Part shown: piece after piece, positions 24,443 through 34,130 of the stretch
How positions within the stretch are numbered: the first letter of the stretch is position 1
Layout of the letters: every line of letters begins with the position of its first letter
Source of the DNA: Intestinimonas timonensis
Lineage (GTDB): Bacteria > Bacillota > Clostridia > Oscillospirales > Oscillospiraceae
Reading direction: 5' to 3'
NCBI RefSeq assembly: GCF_900626145.1
Contig: NZ_LR130817.1
Location: 1,418,382 to 1,482,381 of the forward strand
Length of the DNA stretch: 64,000 nucleotides
The notes under the pieces: model-generated
The model's input: the letters and a program-made list of their open reading frames with translations, nothing else
What the model was told of the DNA's origin: nothing
The model's database searches: none
Translations under genes and position numbers: made by a program

Positions 24443-25848
24443 AAGCCCCACACACCGTCTTCTCCACCGAGCTCCGGGGTGGGAAGGGCCTGCTGAAGGC
24501 CCGGCTGGGCGACCTGTTCGCCCACGCAAAAGGCCGGGGCGGCGGACTGCTGATCCTGGCCCTGTGTCTCACCGCCTGCCTGGGGGCTCTGGTGTCCTGC
24601 CAACAAGACGCTGCGCAGCCTGACCCCGACTCCCTAGCCGAGACAGCTCTGGACCAGGTCCTGGAATACCGGGACGAGCGGGAGTCCTGGACGCTGCTGT
24701 GGGAGACCACATCGGACGGAGACACAGTCTGCGCCTTCTCCTACGACGGCGGTCCCCACGCCGCCGGTCTTGGGAATCTCCTGCTCCTGGCCGCCGACGG
24801 GACCACCGGGGAGCTGACCGGAACGCCGGTCTTTCTCTCCGGCGACCAGTGCGACGCCTTCTCCTGGTCCGCTGACGACGGTCTCCACGTACTGTGCACC
24901 ACCGTCACTACCTATCAGGGCGTGGACACCTGCGGCGGCGGCGAAGTGGCGTACACTGACGGAACGTGGACCTGGACCTGGCCTGCAGCCCCCGGAAGCC
25001 CGGATTACGAGAACTACTGGGCCGACCGGAAGGGCGTCATCACCCTGGGGAACCTGGACCTCTATATCCGGGGCGACTGGGACCCCGCCACCACCCTGGG
25101 GACGGAGCCCCAGTGGATCTACGCGGACACCAAGCTCTTCCAGGAGGAAAATTCGGCGGCGGGTATGGCCCGTGCTTACGTGTCTCAGGTGCTCCCGGCA
25201 GAGGTAGCCGGCAACGCCGACTTCCAGATCACCGACCTCACCCTGACCGGCGCCTACGACTACTCCGACACCGGCCGCACCGTGGAGGCCTGGACCCTGA
25301 CCTACACCTATGAGGACTGGGACAGCGGCAGTCAGGCGGAGAGCCCGGAGGGGCTCCACATCTTCCTGTGCTACCCCACCGGCGATCCGGACCCCACCCG
25401 CACCTTCCTGCTGGGGAGCTCCACCGACGCCGACACCGAGCGGGCGGCCTGGCGGCTGAACCACCGGCGCTACTACCCCCTGGAGGAGGAGCCCCTCCCC
25501 GACACCGACCTTCCCTTCTGGGGCTTTGAGCTGGAGGACATACTGGCGGCCCTTCGGGACGCCATGAACGATTTTGCCTGGGATTTTACCCGCTTCCCCC
25601 ACAAGATCTGGTTTGACCCGGTGGACTCCGGCCAGCGCCGGGAGGAATATCTCCTTTCGACCGGCTATGAGGCGGCCCGGGAGGACGTGATGCCCCTCTT
25701 CTGCGACTGGACCCCTCAGGACATACCGACCTCCGAGGCACTGTATCACGACTGGCCCATCCTCCTGCTGCGGCAGGGGGAGACCTGGACGGTGGTGGAC
25801 TGGGGCGACCAACCGCTGGAGCCCCAGTCCTCCCCGGCGGCAGACTGA
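24439..25848 (+). CDS. Split-BlaR1-type sensor lipoprotein, paralogue 1 (unknown domain)
   Basis: A 469-residue protein, first of seven paralogues. Residues 8-27 carry the shared basic motif FSTELRGGKGLLKARLGDLF; residues 35-53 are hydrophobic; LVSC ends at C54 as a lipobox. The remaining 415 residues are acidic, Trp/Tyr/Asp-rich and extracytoplasmic; no known domain is recognised. The N-terminal segment resembles the juxtamembrane region that follows the protease domain in M56/BlaR1-like proteins of Clostridia. I infer a sensor or ligand-binding role. It overlaps blaI by four bases, and paralogue 2 begins 31 bases later. A simple lipoprotein with an unusually long signal peptide is the alternative. 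Confidence 0.75.
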   Translation: MKAPHTVFSTELRGGKGLLKARLGDLFAHAKGRGGGLLILALCLTACLGALVSCQQDAAQPDPDSLAETALDQVLEYRDERESWTLLWETTSDGDTVCAFSYDGGPHAAGLGNLLLLAADGTTGELTGTPVFLSGDQCDAFSWSADDGLHVLCTTVTTYQGVDTCGGGEVAYTDGTWTWTWPAAPGSPDYENYWADRKGVITLGNLDLYIRGDWDPATTLGTEPQWIYADTKLFQEENSAAGMARAYVSQVLPAEVAGNADFQITDLTLTGAYDYSDTGRTVEAWTLTYTYEDWDSGSQAESPEGLHIFLCYPTGDPDPTRTFLLGSSTDADTERAAWRLNHRRYYPLEEEPLPDTDLPFWGFELEDILAALRDAMNDFAWDFTRFPHKIWFDPVDSGQRREEYLLSTGYEAAREDVMPLFCDWTPQDIPTSEALYHDWPILLLRQGETWTVVDWGDQPLEPQSSPAAD

Positions 25849-25879
25849 ATATCCTTCCGACTTGCAAAGGAGGGCTGAC

Positions 25880-26770
25880 ATGAACGTCCCCAAAACCTAT
25901 TTCTCCACAAAGCTCCACACCGGCCATCGGGTCCTCCGCCGCCGGCTGGAGGACCTCTTTGCCGCCCCCCGCCGTCGGGGCGTGTTTCCCCTGGTGTGCG
26001 CCCTGCTGCTGGTGAGCATGCTCGGCTCCCTGGTGGCCTGTGACACCGCTCCCGCTCCATCCCCATCCGCTCCAACAGCGGTGACAGAACTCCAGACCGC
26101 CCCGCTGACGGAAGAAAATCAGGACGTTCGCGCTCTCTACGCCCAGGTACTCAAAACTCTGCTGGACGAAAACCGTCTGCCGGACGACCTCAACGACCCT
26201 GGGGATTACATCGGCACCGTGGCAGAGCGGGAGGCCATGGCGGAGAACCAGTTCGCCGTCTGCGACGTGGACGGCGATGGCCGTGAGGAGCTGGTCATCC
26301 AATACCTCACTGCCAACATGGTAGCGGGCATGCGTGCCCTCATCTATGACACCGACGAGAATGGCGGCCTGCGCCTCCAGTTCTCCGAGTTTCCCAACCT
26401 GACCTTCTACGACAACGGCGCCATCCAGGCGGGCTGGTCCCACAACCAGGGCCTGGCCGGGGACTTTTGGCCCTATACCCTCTACGTCTACAATCCGGAA
26501 AGCGACCTGTACAGAGACGTGGGGTCCGTGGACGCCTGGAGCCGGGACTTCCAGCCCCAGAACTACCCGGCGGACACCGACACCAGCGGCACCGGCTTCG
26601 TCTACTATGTCTACCGGGACATGGGCACGGAATACGGCGTGATCCCCCCGGTGGACGAGAGTGAATACCTCCAGTGGCGGGAGGAGTACCTCGCCGGCGC
26701 GGCAGAGCTGGAGCTGCCCTGGCAGAGCCTGACGGCGGAGCACATCCAGACCCTCACCGCCGCCGGTTAA
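25880..26770 (+). CDS. Split-BlaR1-type sensor lipoprotein, paralogue 2 (with DxDGDG repeat)
   Basis: A 296-residue protein, the shortest paralogue. The motif FSTKLHTGHRVLRRRLEDLF spans 8-27, the hydrophobic segment 35-53, lipobox LVAC ends at C54. A Pro/Ser linker follows. Near residue 130, CDVDGDGREELVIQYL is a Ca-binding-like FG-GAP/VCBS-type repeat, seen also in paralogue 7 and in sensor parts of some M56 proteins. ATG 25880 follows AAAGGAGGG. The first 60 residues are nearly the same as in paralogue 3 (VSMLGSLVAC in both), pointing to recent duplication followed by domain exchange. Confidence 0.75.
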   Translation: MNVPKTYFSTKLHTGHRVLRRRLEDLFAAPRRRGVFPLVCALLLVSMLGSLVACDTAPAPSPSAPTAVTELQTAPLTEENQDVRALYAQVLKTLLDENRLPDDLNDPGDYIGTVAEREAMAENQFAVCDVDGDGREELVIQYLTANMVAGMRALIYDTDENGGLRLQFSEFPNLTFYDNGAIQAGWSHNQGLAGDFWPYTLYVYNPESDLYRDVGSVDAWSRDFQPQNYPADTDTSGTGFVYYVYRDMGTEYGVIPPVDESEYLQWREEYLAGAAELELPWQSLTAEHIQTLTAAG

Positions 26771-26864
26771 GAGGGAAATGGGCCGAAGCTGTCACATTTG
26801 CCACCGCTCCGGCGATATACAGGTAGAAGAACATCTCTTGCCCCTTTGGAAAGGAGGAGCTGAC

Positions 26865-28313
26865 ATGAAAGCGCCTAAGACCTATTTCTCCACGGAACTG
26901 CGTACGGGCCGACGTGCCCTCCGCCGCCGGCTCAGCGATCTCTTCGCCGCCCCCCGCCGTGTGGGCGTTCTCCCCCTGGTGTGCATCCTGCTGCTGGTGA
27001 GCATGCTCGGCTCTCTGGTGGCCTGTAACACCGCTCCCACGTCTGCCAGCCCCGTCCCCGGCCCTACGGAGTCGGCCAGTCCTGCCGGCCAGGTCTGGGA
27101 GGGCGTGGACGTCCCCGACGCCGTCCTCACCGCCGCGGAGTCCTACGTCTGGGACCAGTACCGCTACTGGTCGGAGAACTCCGGGGCAGTGGGCATGGTG
27201 GACGGCAAGATGGAGATGCTCGGCCAACCCGCCCAGTACGACGACTGGCGCATTGAGTCCATGGAGCTCACCTACCACTATGACGGCCTGGAGGGGGTCA
27301 CTCTGGACGTCTACCGTCTGGGCTGGCGGCTCCACACCACCACCCCGGACCAGGTGCTCTTGGCCGGCGGCATGGAGATGGACGAGGAGGGCTGGGTGCT
27401 GGCCACCTACCCCAACTCCACCTATCTGATCTTCGACGTAAGCACCGCGGAGGAGCCGGTCTACCTCTTCTCCTCCATGATCAACGACTGTGAGCCGGGC
27501 AGCGAGCTCTTCACCGAGACCATCCGCTGCCCCCTCCAGTGGGCCCTCCTCCAGGACGAGGCTGAGGCCGCCGCTCGGGCCTATCTGAGCACGCAGTATC
27601 CGGAGCAGCAGGTCCAGCTCACCGCCCTCACCTTCCAGCAGGAGGCCACCGCCCCTGCCGGGACAGCCTGCGGCGTCTATGAGACGGAGTACCTGCTGGA
27701 CGTGGACGGGAAATGGGTGTCCATGCCCCTGGACCTGGCCGACGGCGAGCACTACTACCTGGTGCTCGCCTCCACCAGCGAGGGCTGCACGATTCTGGGC
27801 GGCTTCAATGCCCGGCCCGGCACCTACAGTCGCCAGGCGGAGGCCCTGTCCTGGGGCCTGTCCGATACCGACTTCGCCCTGCTGTGGCAGGGCGGCGGCT
27901 GGTACGGCCTGGGCGGCAGCGCCAGCTACCTCATCCATGTCCTGGGTGAGCCGGAGATCACCAACATCTCCGACGGCGCGGTGAGCTACCAGCCCGGCGA
28001 CCGCTGGGAGCGGTGGTCCTGGCCCGACCTCACCCTGGAGTGCTACGTCTCCCCGGAGGGGGCGACCTCCATCTGGACCATGGAGACCAGCCATTCCGGC
28101 TTCCGCACCAACCGGGGCATCCTCATCGGCACCTCCACCCGGGAGGATGTGCTCCGGGCCTACCCCACCGCCAGCGACCAGCCCAACTGGGACATCGAGG
28201 GCGACTTTCTCTGGTTCGGCCCGGAGGACGGCGGCTTCGGCCACTATCTCACCTTCTACTTTGACGGCGGCGACACCGTAACGCGCGTCCAGCTCACCGA
28301 CTACTTTGACTAA
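26865..28313 (+). CDS. Split-BlaR1-type sensor lipoprotein, paralogue 3
   Basis: A 482-residue protein with FSTELRTGRRALRRRLSDLF (8-27), a membrane segment (35-53) and lipobox LVAC with C54. The outer part contains two similar-looking strands-rich regions; the phrase TTPDQVLLAGGMEMDEEGW has a close counterpart in paralogue 6 (TTTLAGGMSIDENGY), so these two sensor domains are related. The C-terminus (from about 300) has GTSTREDVLRAYP and ends in a strand pair. ATG 26865 follows AAAGGAGGAG. The 94-base gap from paralogue 2 is the longest in the operon and may hold an internal promoter, but I found no strong one. Confidence 0.73.
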   Translation: MKAPKTYFSTELRTGRRALRRRLSDLFAAPRRVGVLPLVCILLLVSMLGSLVACNTAPTSASPVPGPTESASPAGQVWEGVDVPDAVLTAAESYVWDQYRYWSENSGAVGMVDGKMEMLGQPAQYDDWRIESMELTYHYDGLEGVTLDVYRLGWRLHTTTPDQVLLAGGMEMDEEGWVLATYPNSTYLIFDVSTAEEPVYLFSSMINDCEPGSELFTETIRCPLQWALLQDEAEAAARAYLSTQYPEQQVQLTALTFQQEATAPAGTACGVYETEYLLDVDGKWVSMPLDLADGEHYYLVLASTSEGCTILGGFNARPGTYSRQAEALSWGLSDTDFALLWQGGGWYGLGGSASYLIHVLGEPEITNISDGAVSYQPGDRWERWSWPDLTLECYVSPEGATSIWTMETSHSGFRTNRGILIGTSTREDVLRAYPTASDQPNWDIEGDFLWFGPEDGGFGHYLTFYFDGGDTVTRVQLTDYFD

Positions 28314-28330
28314 AGGGAGGGCCCCAGCCC

Positions 28331-29158
28331 ATGTCCGATTTTCTCATCACTCTGGCCGAGATCACCCTGACCATGTCGGCGGTGATCCTGCTGCTCCTGC
28401 TGCTGGGGCCCATCCTTGCCTGGCGCTATGCCATCCGCTGGCGGTACTGGGCCTGGCTGGCGGTGGCGGTGCGGCTGCTCATCCCCATCAACTTCTCCCT
28501 GCCGGAGGCCCCGGTGCAGCTGGAGACGCCGCCGGACCGGGTGGTCTACACCGCGCCCCCCACCGTCAGCACCCCCGCCCCCGTCCAGCCTGACGTCTCC
28601 CAGCCGGAGGTCACCGTCCCCGCCCCGCAGCCGGCGGTCCGGTCCCTCACCCTGTCCCAGGTCCTCTTCTGGGTGTGGCTGGCCGGAGCCGTCCTCCTGC
28701 TGCTGTGGCACCTCGTGGGCTACCTGCGGTTCCAGGGCTACCTGCGCCGGTGGGCAAAGCCCATGGAGCCGCCCCATTTCCTCCCCGATCTCACCCGGGA
28801 GCTGGGCCTTGCCCAGCCGGTGCGGCTCCTCACCTGTCCCGGGGTGAAGGGCCCCATGATGACCGGTCTCTTTGCCCCCACCGTCATTCTGCCGGAGGAC
28901 CTGCCTCCCAAGGAGGACCTGTGGTTCATCCTCCGCCACGAGCTCACCCATTTCAAGCGCCGGGACATTCTCTACAAGACCCTGCTGCTGTGCGCCAATC
29001 TGGTCCACTGGTTCAACCCCCTCACCTGGGTACTGCTTCGGGCCGCCGAGGGCGATCTGGAGCGGTGCTGCGACGACGACGTGGTGAAGGGCCTCCCTGC
29101 CGATGACCGGGCCCGGTACGGCCAGGTCATTCTGGACGCCGTCCGCTCCGGCCGCTGA
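28331..29158 (+). CDS. M56 (BlaR1/MecR1-type) membrane zinc protease without sensor domain
   Basis: A 275-residue M56 metalloprotease. Membrane segments lie at about 5-30, 37-56 and 107-130, with a Pro/Val-rich external loop (57-100). The gluzincin motif HELTH is at 203-207 and the third zinc ligand is probably E244 in GDLERCC. In BlaR1/MecR1 about 585-600 residues are usual because a fourth membrane helix and an extracellular sensor follow. Here the protein stops at VILDAVRSGR, just where that region would begin. The next gene starts 22 bases later with the motif expected to follow, in another reading frame. I infer that the protease works in trans with the seven sensor paralogues to inactivate the BlaI-type repressor. 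Confidence 0.85.
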   Translation: MSDFLITLAEITLTMSAVILLLLLLGPILAWRYAIRWRYWAWLAVAVRLLIPINFSLPEAPVQLETPPDRVVYTAPPTVSTPAPVQPDVSQPEVTVPAPQPAVRSLTLSQVLFWVWLAGAVLLLLWHLVGYLRFQGYLRRWAKPMEPPHFLPDLTRELGLAQPVRLLTCPGVKGPMMTGLFAPTVILPEDLPPKEDLWFILRHELTHFKRRDILYKTLLLCANLVHWFNPLTWVLLRAAEGDLERCCDDDVVKGLPADDRARYGQVILDAVRSGR

Positions 29159-29180
29159 AGCGCCGAGAAAGGAGCCTTCT

Positions 29181-30868
29181 ATGAACTGTCCCCACACCTG
29201 GTTCTCCACCGAACTGAAAGGCGGAAAACGCCTGCTGCGCCACCGCCTCCGGGACGTGCTGCGCCCCGCCCCCAAAAGAGGCCGGACCCTGGCTGCTCTG
29301 GCGGCTGCCCTGGCCCTCTGCGCCGGAGCCCTGGTGGCCTGCCGGTCCGGAGCCGACACCTCCACCGCCTACATCGTCATGGATACCCAGTACTACGATG
29401 ACCGGGGCAACGTGCTGGAGATCCCCCAGATCGCCGGTGACGACAGCCCCGGCGCCCAGGCCATCAACGCCGCCCTGCTGGAGCGGAAGGCGGCATACCA
29501 GAGCTACATGGACGACCCCTACCAGAGCGGCACCTGGTGCGAGGTGGCTGCCTTCCCCGTCACCACGGAGCGCTACCTGAACCTGGCTCTGCTGGAGAAC
29601 GTCTACCCCTGCTACGGCACCGACGGCGACCTGTACGCCTGGGTCTATGACCGGCAGGAGGGCCGCTCGGTCACCGTGGAGGAGGCCCTGGACCTGGCCG
29701 GCACCACCGAGGACACCCTCCGGGACGCGGTGGCCGAGCATCTTGCCTCCGGGGAGCTGTCCCTTCCCCTGGACGAGGCCAGCTTCTCCATCCGGGGCTT
29801 CCGCATCGGGTGGGAGGGCGATGTGACCTTCTACCTCCAGGGAGCCAATGTGGACGGTGCCGAGGGCATGGACCCCTGGCTGGGGCTCTACACCTGGAAC
29901 CAGGGGACGCTCCACCGTTATCAGGAGACCTATTCCACCAACGTGGACACCTTCGTCCCCGCCAAAGCGGTGGACGTCATGGACCCGCCCCTGTGGTGCC
30001 AGTGGCGGACCATGGGCGCGCCGGCGGACGGCTTCGTCTCCACCCGCCCCCTGGCCCTGTGGGCCCCTACCGCCGCCTATCTGGGCCTGGACCCCGATTC
30101 CCTGGAGGGCGTCCTCTACGACGCCGCCCTGAATCTGCGCACATCGGAGCCCGGCAGCGCCGACATCTGCCTGCCCGGGTCACGGTGGTGGGCGGCTATA
30201 CCGAGGGGAACACCACCCACTACCTCTGCACCCTCCACCGGACCTACTACTACGACTTTCTCCTCCTGCGGGGAGCCAACCAGGGGGGCGGCGCTGATTA
30301 CGCCGTCTTCACTGTGGAGGACACGGTGGACGGCTTTGCCGTCACCGACGCCGTGGACGGGGGCGACGACATGAGCCCCGGCGCCTTCTACCAAAGCCAG
30401 GGCGCCCCGGCGGACCTGTGCGAGCAGCTAGACGCCGCCTATGAGGCCGAGGGCATGCCCGTCCTGCTCCGCGCCCTCCCCGCCGACGAGCTGCTCCCCC
30501 TCTACCTGAGCCGCTGCTTCTCCACCCCGGTGACGGCGGAAAACCAGAACATGGAGGCCGCCGCCCAGACCTTTGTGGACGGCCTTCCCGGGACTGCGCC
30601 CGGCGAGACCCTAGTGGCTGCCTTTGGGGACGACGTGTGGGAGCGGCTGACGCTCTCCTTTACCCAGACCCGGACCGCCTCCCTCCGCACCGCCAACCTG
30701 GACCCGGACACCGGGGAGGAATCCCCTGACGGCACTCCCGTCTGCGTCACCGACGGGGACGAGTGGCGGGTGGACCTCACCGTGGACGGCACCCAAGCAG
30801 GTCATTTCTCCGTCACCAACGCCACCGGCCCCTGGACGCTGTCCCGTGGACTGGTGCTGGACATCTGA
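29181..30868 (+). pseudogene. Split-BlaR1-type sensor lipoprotein, paralogue 4, frameshifted
   Basis: Encodes FSTELKGGKRLLRHRLRDVL (8-27), membrane segment (34-53) and lipobox LVAC with C54, then an outer domain. The part from about residue 60 to 250 (DTQYYDDRGN, NLALLENVYPCYGTDGDLYAW, SVTVEEAL) resembles the DUF4163/DUF3298 fold of RsiV and related envelope sensors. At 30177-30179 one G appears to be missing from a GGG run: the expected VTVVGGYTEGN continuation is in another frame ending at 30868. With one added G the protein would have about 562 residues; as written it ends at 30374. A sequencing error, real decay or slippage-based variation are all possible. Confidence 0.75.
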
Positions 30869-30886
30869 GCAAGGAGGCTCCCTTCC

Positions 30887-32422
30887 ATGAACTGTCCCCA
30901 CACCTGGTTCTCCACCGAGCTGAAGGGCGGCAAGCGCCTGCTGCGTACCCGTCTCCGGGATCTGCTCCGCCCCGCTCCGAAACGTGGCCGGGCTCTGGCC
31001 GTCCTGGCGGCGGTCCTGGCTCTCTGCGCCGGGACTCTGGTAGCCTGCCGCACCACTCCAACAGAGGAATCCACCGCCCCTGTCCTGGTGGAGGATGAGA
31101 TCGCCGAGACCGTTCTCCGCCTGGCCCCCGCCGCCCTGGGGCTGGAGGAGGGGAGCCTCACCCTCTCCGAGCCCTTTTCCGTAGAACTCAACGGCACAGA
31201 AGTCTGGTACTATGACCTCTTCCAGGGGGAGGAGACGGTGGCCGAGGTCAGCGCTGACCTGTCCTCCGGCGCAGTGCGCCTCCGCCCCACCGCCACCAGC
31301 CTCACCATTTCCCTGGTGGAGCCCGATCTGCCCGAGGGCGCTCTGGCCTTCCGGGACGCCCTCCCCGCTCTGGTGGAGCGGTACGCCGACCTGGCCCCGG
31401 AGGGGGACCTCACTCTCTTCTACCTGGGGGACTATCTCACCGAGGCCTTTCCCCCTGTATGGGGCTTCCGGGCGTCGCAGCGCACCGGCAATGGCTGGAC
31501 GGTGCTGGACGACTGGTACCAGGAGCAGGAGAGCCATCAGGTCTACAGCGTGAGCTTCTCCCTGGACGCTCTTCTTTCCATCGTCCCAGGCACCTTCCGT
31601 TTCCCGGAGACCGTCTCCGATCCCGCCAGCACTTTCTATCCCGAACTGGACCAGTATGCCCTGTCCCTGGCAGGAGGGTGGGACTACACCTACGGCGATA
31701 TGACCCTGGCCGCCGCCCACTACTACGCCCCGGAGGACCCGGCCAGCCACGGCTTCGACGGCATTGCCGCCTACCACTGCCCTGTCACTCTCTCCGGCCA
31801 GCCCGGCTGGACGGACCCCGCTCCCTACTCAGTCTACCTCCATACCACGGACCGCTATGTGTATCTGGGCCGTTACAGCGCGGACGAGGCGGGGAGCGAG
31901 GAGGCCCTGGTCGCCCTGGCGGAGGACTACTTCCAGCTCATGGACGCGCCTACCTGGGACCGCTATCTCCCCACCCTCACCGACGGGAACTACTTCGACC
32001 CGGAAGCGGGCGTCTTTACCAGCGACGCCCTCCACTTCTCCTGGCAGCTGCCCAGCACCGACGGCTATTACGCCAACCGTCTCATCTTCCGCCCCGTGGA
32101 GGGCGGCCTGGCCGTCTACCACCGGTACGCCTATGAACGGTACGTCTCCCAGCACGGCGGTGTGGAGCCAGACGGCATCGAACCCGGCTCCGGCTGTCTC
32201 GTCCAGATCCTGGCCGGGCCGGAGGACCCCCTGCCCACTCTACCCGAGGGCCGGGAGGTCAACCTGCTGGGCCGGTCCGCCGTCCCCGGCGTCCCCGGCG
32301 GCAACGGCTGGTACTACCTCCCCGTCACCGACTTCACCTGGCACCCCAGCTCCGAGTTCTGGGACGATTACAGCGACACCCTCGCATGGCTCACCTCCAG
32401 GGCCGTGTTCACCCTGTACTGA
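30887..32422 (+). CDS. Split-BlaR1-type sensor lipoprotein, paralogue 5
   Basis: A 511-residue protein whose first 20 residues are identical to paralogue 4, with lipobox LVAC and C54. The outer domain starts with a PepSY-like strand pattern (VWYYDLFQGEETVAEVSADLSSG, about residue 105) and has an ALSLAGGWDYTYGDMTLAAAHYY region in the middle. No named domain is certain. ATG 30887 follows AAGGAGG; the previous gene ends 18 bases upstream. The near-identical N-terminus next to a different outer domain fits modular reshuffling of sensors on a common anchor. Confidence 0.74.
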   Translation: MNCPHTWFSTELKGGKRLLRTRLRDLLRPAPKRGRALAVLAAVLALCAGTLVACRTTPTEESTAPVLVEDEIAETVLRLAPAALGLEEGSLTLSEPFSVELNGTEVWYYDLFQGEETVAEVSADLSSGAVRLRPTATSLTISLVEPDLPEGALAFRDALPALVERYADLAPEGDLTLFYLGDYLTEAFPPVWGFRASQRTGNGWTVLDDWYQEQESHQVYSVSFSLDALLSIVPGTFRFPETVSDPASTFYPELDQYALSLAGGWDYTYGDMTLAAAHYYAPEDPASHGFDGIAAYHCPVTLSGQPGWTDPAPYSVYLHTTDRYVYLGRYSADEAGSEEALVALAEDYFQLMDAPTWDRYLPTLTDGNYFDPEAGVFTSDALHFSWQLPSTDGYYANRLIFRPVEGGLAVYHRYAYERYVSQHGGVEPDGIEPGSGCLVQILAGPEDPLPTLPEGREVNLLGRSAVPGVPGGNGWYYLPVTDFTWHPSSEFWDDYSDTLAWLTSRAVFTLY

Positions 32423-32442
32423 CTCCGAAAGGAGGGCTCTGT

Positions 32443-34120
32443 ATGCACGCGCCCCACACCTGGTTCTCTACGGAATTTCACACCGGCGGGCGATTCCTCC
32501 GCGTCCGGCTCCGGGACCTGCTGGCCGGTCCGAAGCAGAAAGGTGTCCTCCCTGTCCTGCTCACGCTCCTGTGTGTGGCCACCTTTGGGACCATGGTGGC
32601 CTGCGACCAGGCGGGCGCCCCGGAGACGCCCGCTGCCACCGCCGAGGTCATCCCCACCGCCGTCTCCGACTACGCCCAAGACCTGGCCGGAGAGGAGGGC
32701 GTATGTCAGTTTCTCTCCTCCGCCGGGTCCTATGACCATGTTCTGAAGGAGGGCACCCTGGAGCTCTACCGGGCCCAGCTGGGCACCAGAGACTTTGACC
32801 CGGACACCACCACTCTGGCCGGGGGCATGTCCATCGACGAGAACGGCTACCTCTTTGACGGTTGGACCACCCTATTTCTCTTCCAGCACATCGGGGAGGA
32901 CTATGTCCCCCTGACCACCGCCAGCTATGTGGACTGCACGGCGGTCCAGGCAGCCGTGGACGCTCTGCTGGCCCATTCCGACCCCGCCCTGGCGGCGGCC
33001 GGTCAAAAGTTCCTCTGCCGGTCCCTCCTGGAGGAGGCAGACGTCGCCTTCGCCCCCCTCATCGCCGCCGCCACCATCGAAGGAGATCCATGGGTGGACG
33101 GCAATGGGGTGACCCGGCTCCGGCTCGCCGGTTACCAGCAGTGGGACGAACAGCTCCGGATGGACGATCAGGTCTTCAGCGGCCTCCTCTACCGGTTCGG
33201 CCGGGAGACCGCCACCGAGCTCTTCCAGACCTATGTCTACGTCCCCGATCCCCTCTTTCTGGAATGGGGAGGCGGGCTGTGGGTCCGGGCCGATGCGGCG
33301 GAGGTCCTGGACTGGGACTACACCGCCGACGTGAGCACCCTGTTCCTCACCGAGGCGAGCGATACCCGCTATACCTTCACCCTGGAGGGCACCGACCACG
33401 GCCAGCCCTGCACCTGGACCTTCCAGGTCCAGCGGTCCTCTCCCCAGGAGAGCGACTGGATCTTCACCAAATACTACCGGCTGGACACGCCTTATTCTCC
33501 CCCCAGCGCCGCCGACGGCAAGCCCGCTGCCCTGGTGTCCGCCGTGGAGACCGAGATGGACCGAAAGGCCGGGGAGCTGGAGGCTACTCTGGGCGTGACC
33601 ATCACCGGCAGGGTGATCACCGAACTGGAGATGGCCGGCGGCACCGGAGGCACACTGGGCGGGCTGGTGCGGACCCTGGCCGACGGCTACGTGCTGGAGG
33701 CCTGGCGCTTTGACTATCGGCTCCGGACCGCCCCCGGCACCCCCCCTGGCGGACGACTCAGGCTGGCTCGCCGTCCTCAGCGGTCAGGGCCAACCGGCCC
33801 TTCTGGCCCTCCGGGACGACCTGTGGCACTACACCCCCATCGCCATCGTCCCGCTGAGCGATCTGGAGGGGAACGCCCTTCTCCCCGGCACCGCCCAGGC
33901 CATCGCCGACGGGGCGGCGGCCCAGGGCTTTACCCTCACAGGGTCGGCCTGGGGGCAGCTGCTGCCCGGGCTCCTCTCCGCCGCCCAGGGCCTGGACACC
34001 GTCCCCGACAGCGTGAACTTCACCGTCACCGCCGCCGCCCTGGACCGGGTGGACTTCACCTATCAGGGCGAGGGCCTGTCCTTTGTCTTTGACGGCCAGA
34101 CCTGGACCCTCTCAGAATAG
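32443..34120 (+). pseudogene. Split-BlaR1-type sensor lipoprotein, paralogue 6, frameshifted
   Basis: Has FSTEFHTGGRFLRVRLRDLL (8-27), membrane segment (35-53), lipobox MVAC with C54. The outer domain includes TLAGGMSIDENGYLFDG, related to paralogue 3. A run of seven C (33740-33746) breaks the frame: six C would join LRTAPGT to PLADDSGWLAV and continue to the TAG at 34120, giving about 558 residues. As written, the first frame runs to 34092 through Arg/Pro-rich nonsense. Like paralogue 4, the break is at a homopolymer. Confidence 0.74.
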
Positions 34121-34130
34121 GAGGCGCACC

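Noticed and set aside
30170..30190. Programmed ribosomal frameshift in sensor paralogue 4
   Set aside because: No slippery heptamer or downstream pseudoknot is visible; a base loss in a G run explains it more simply.
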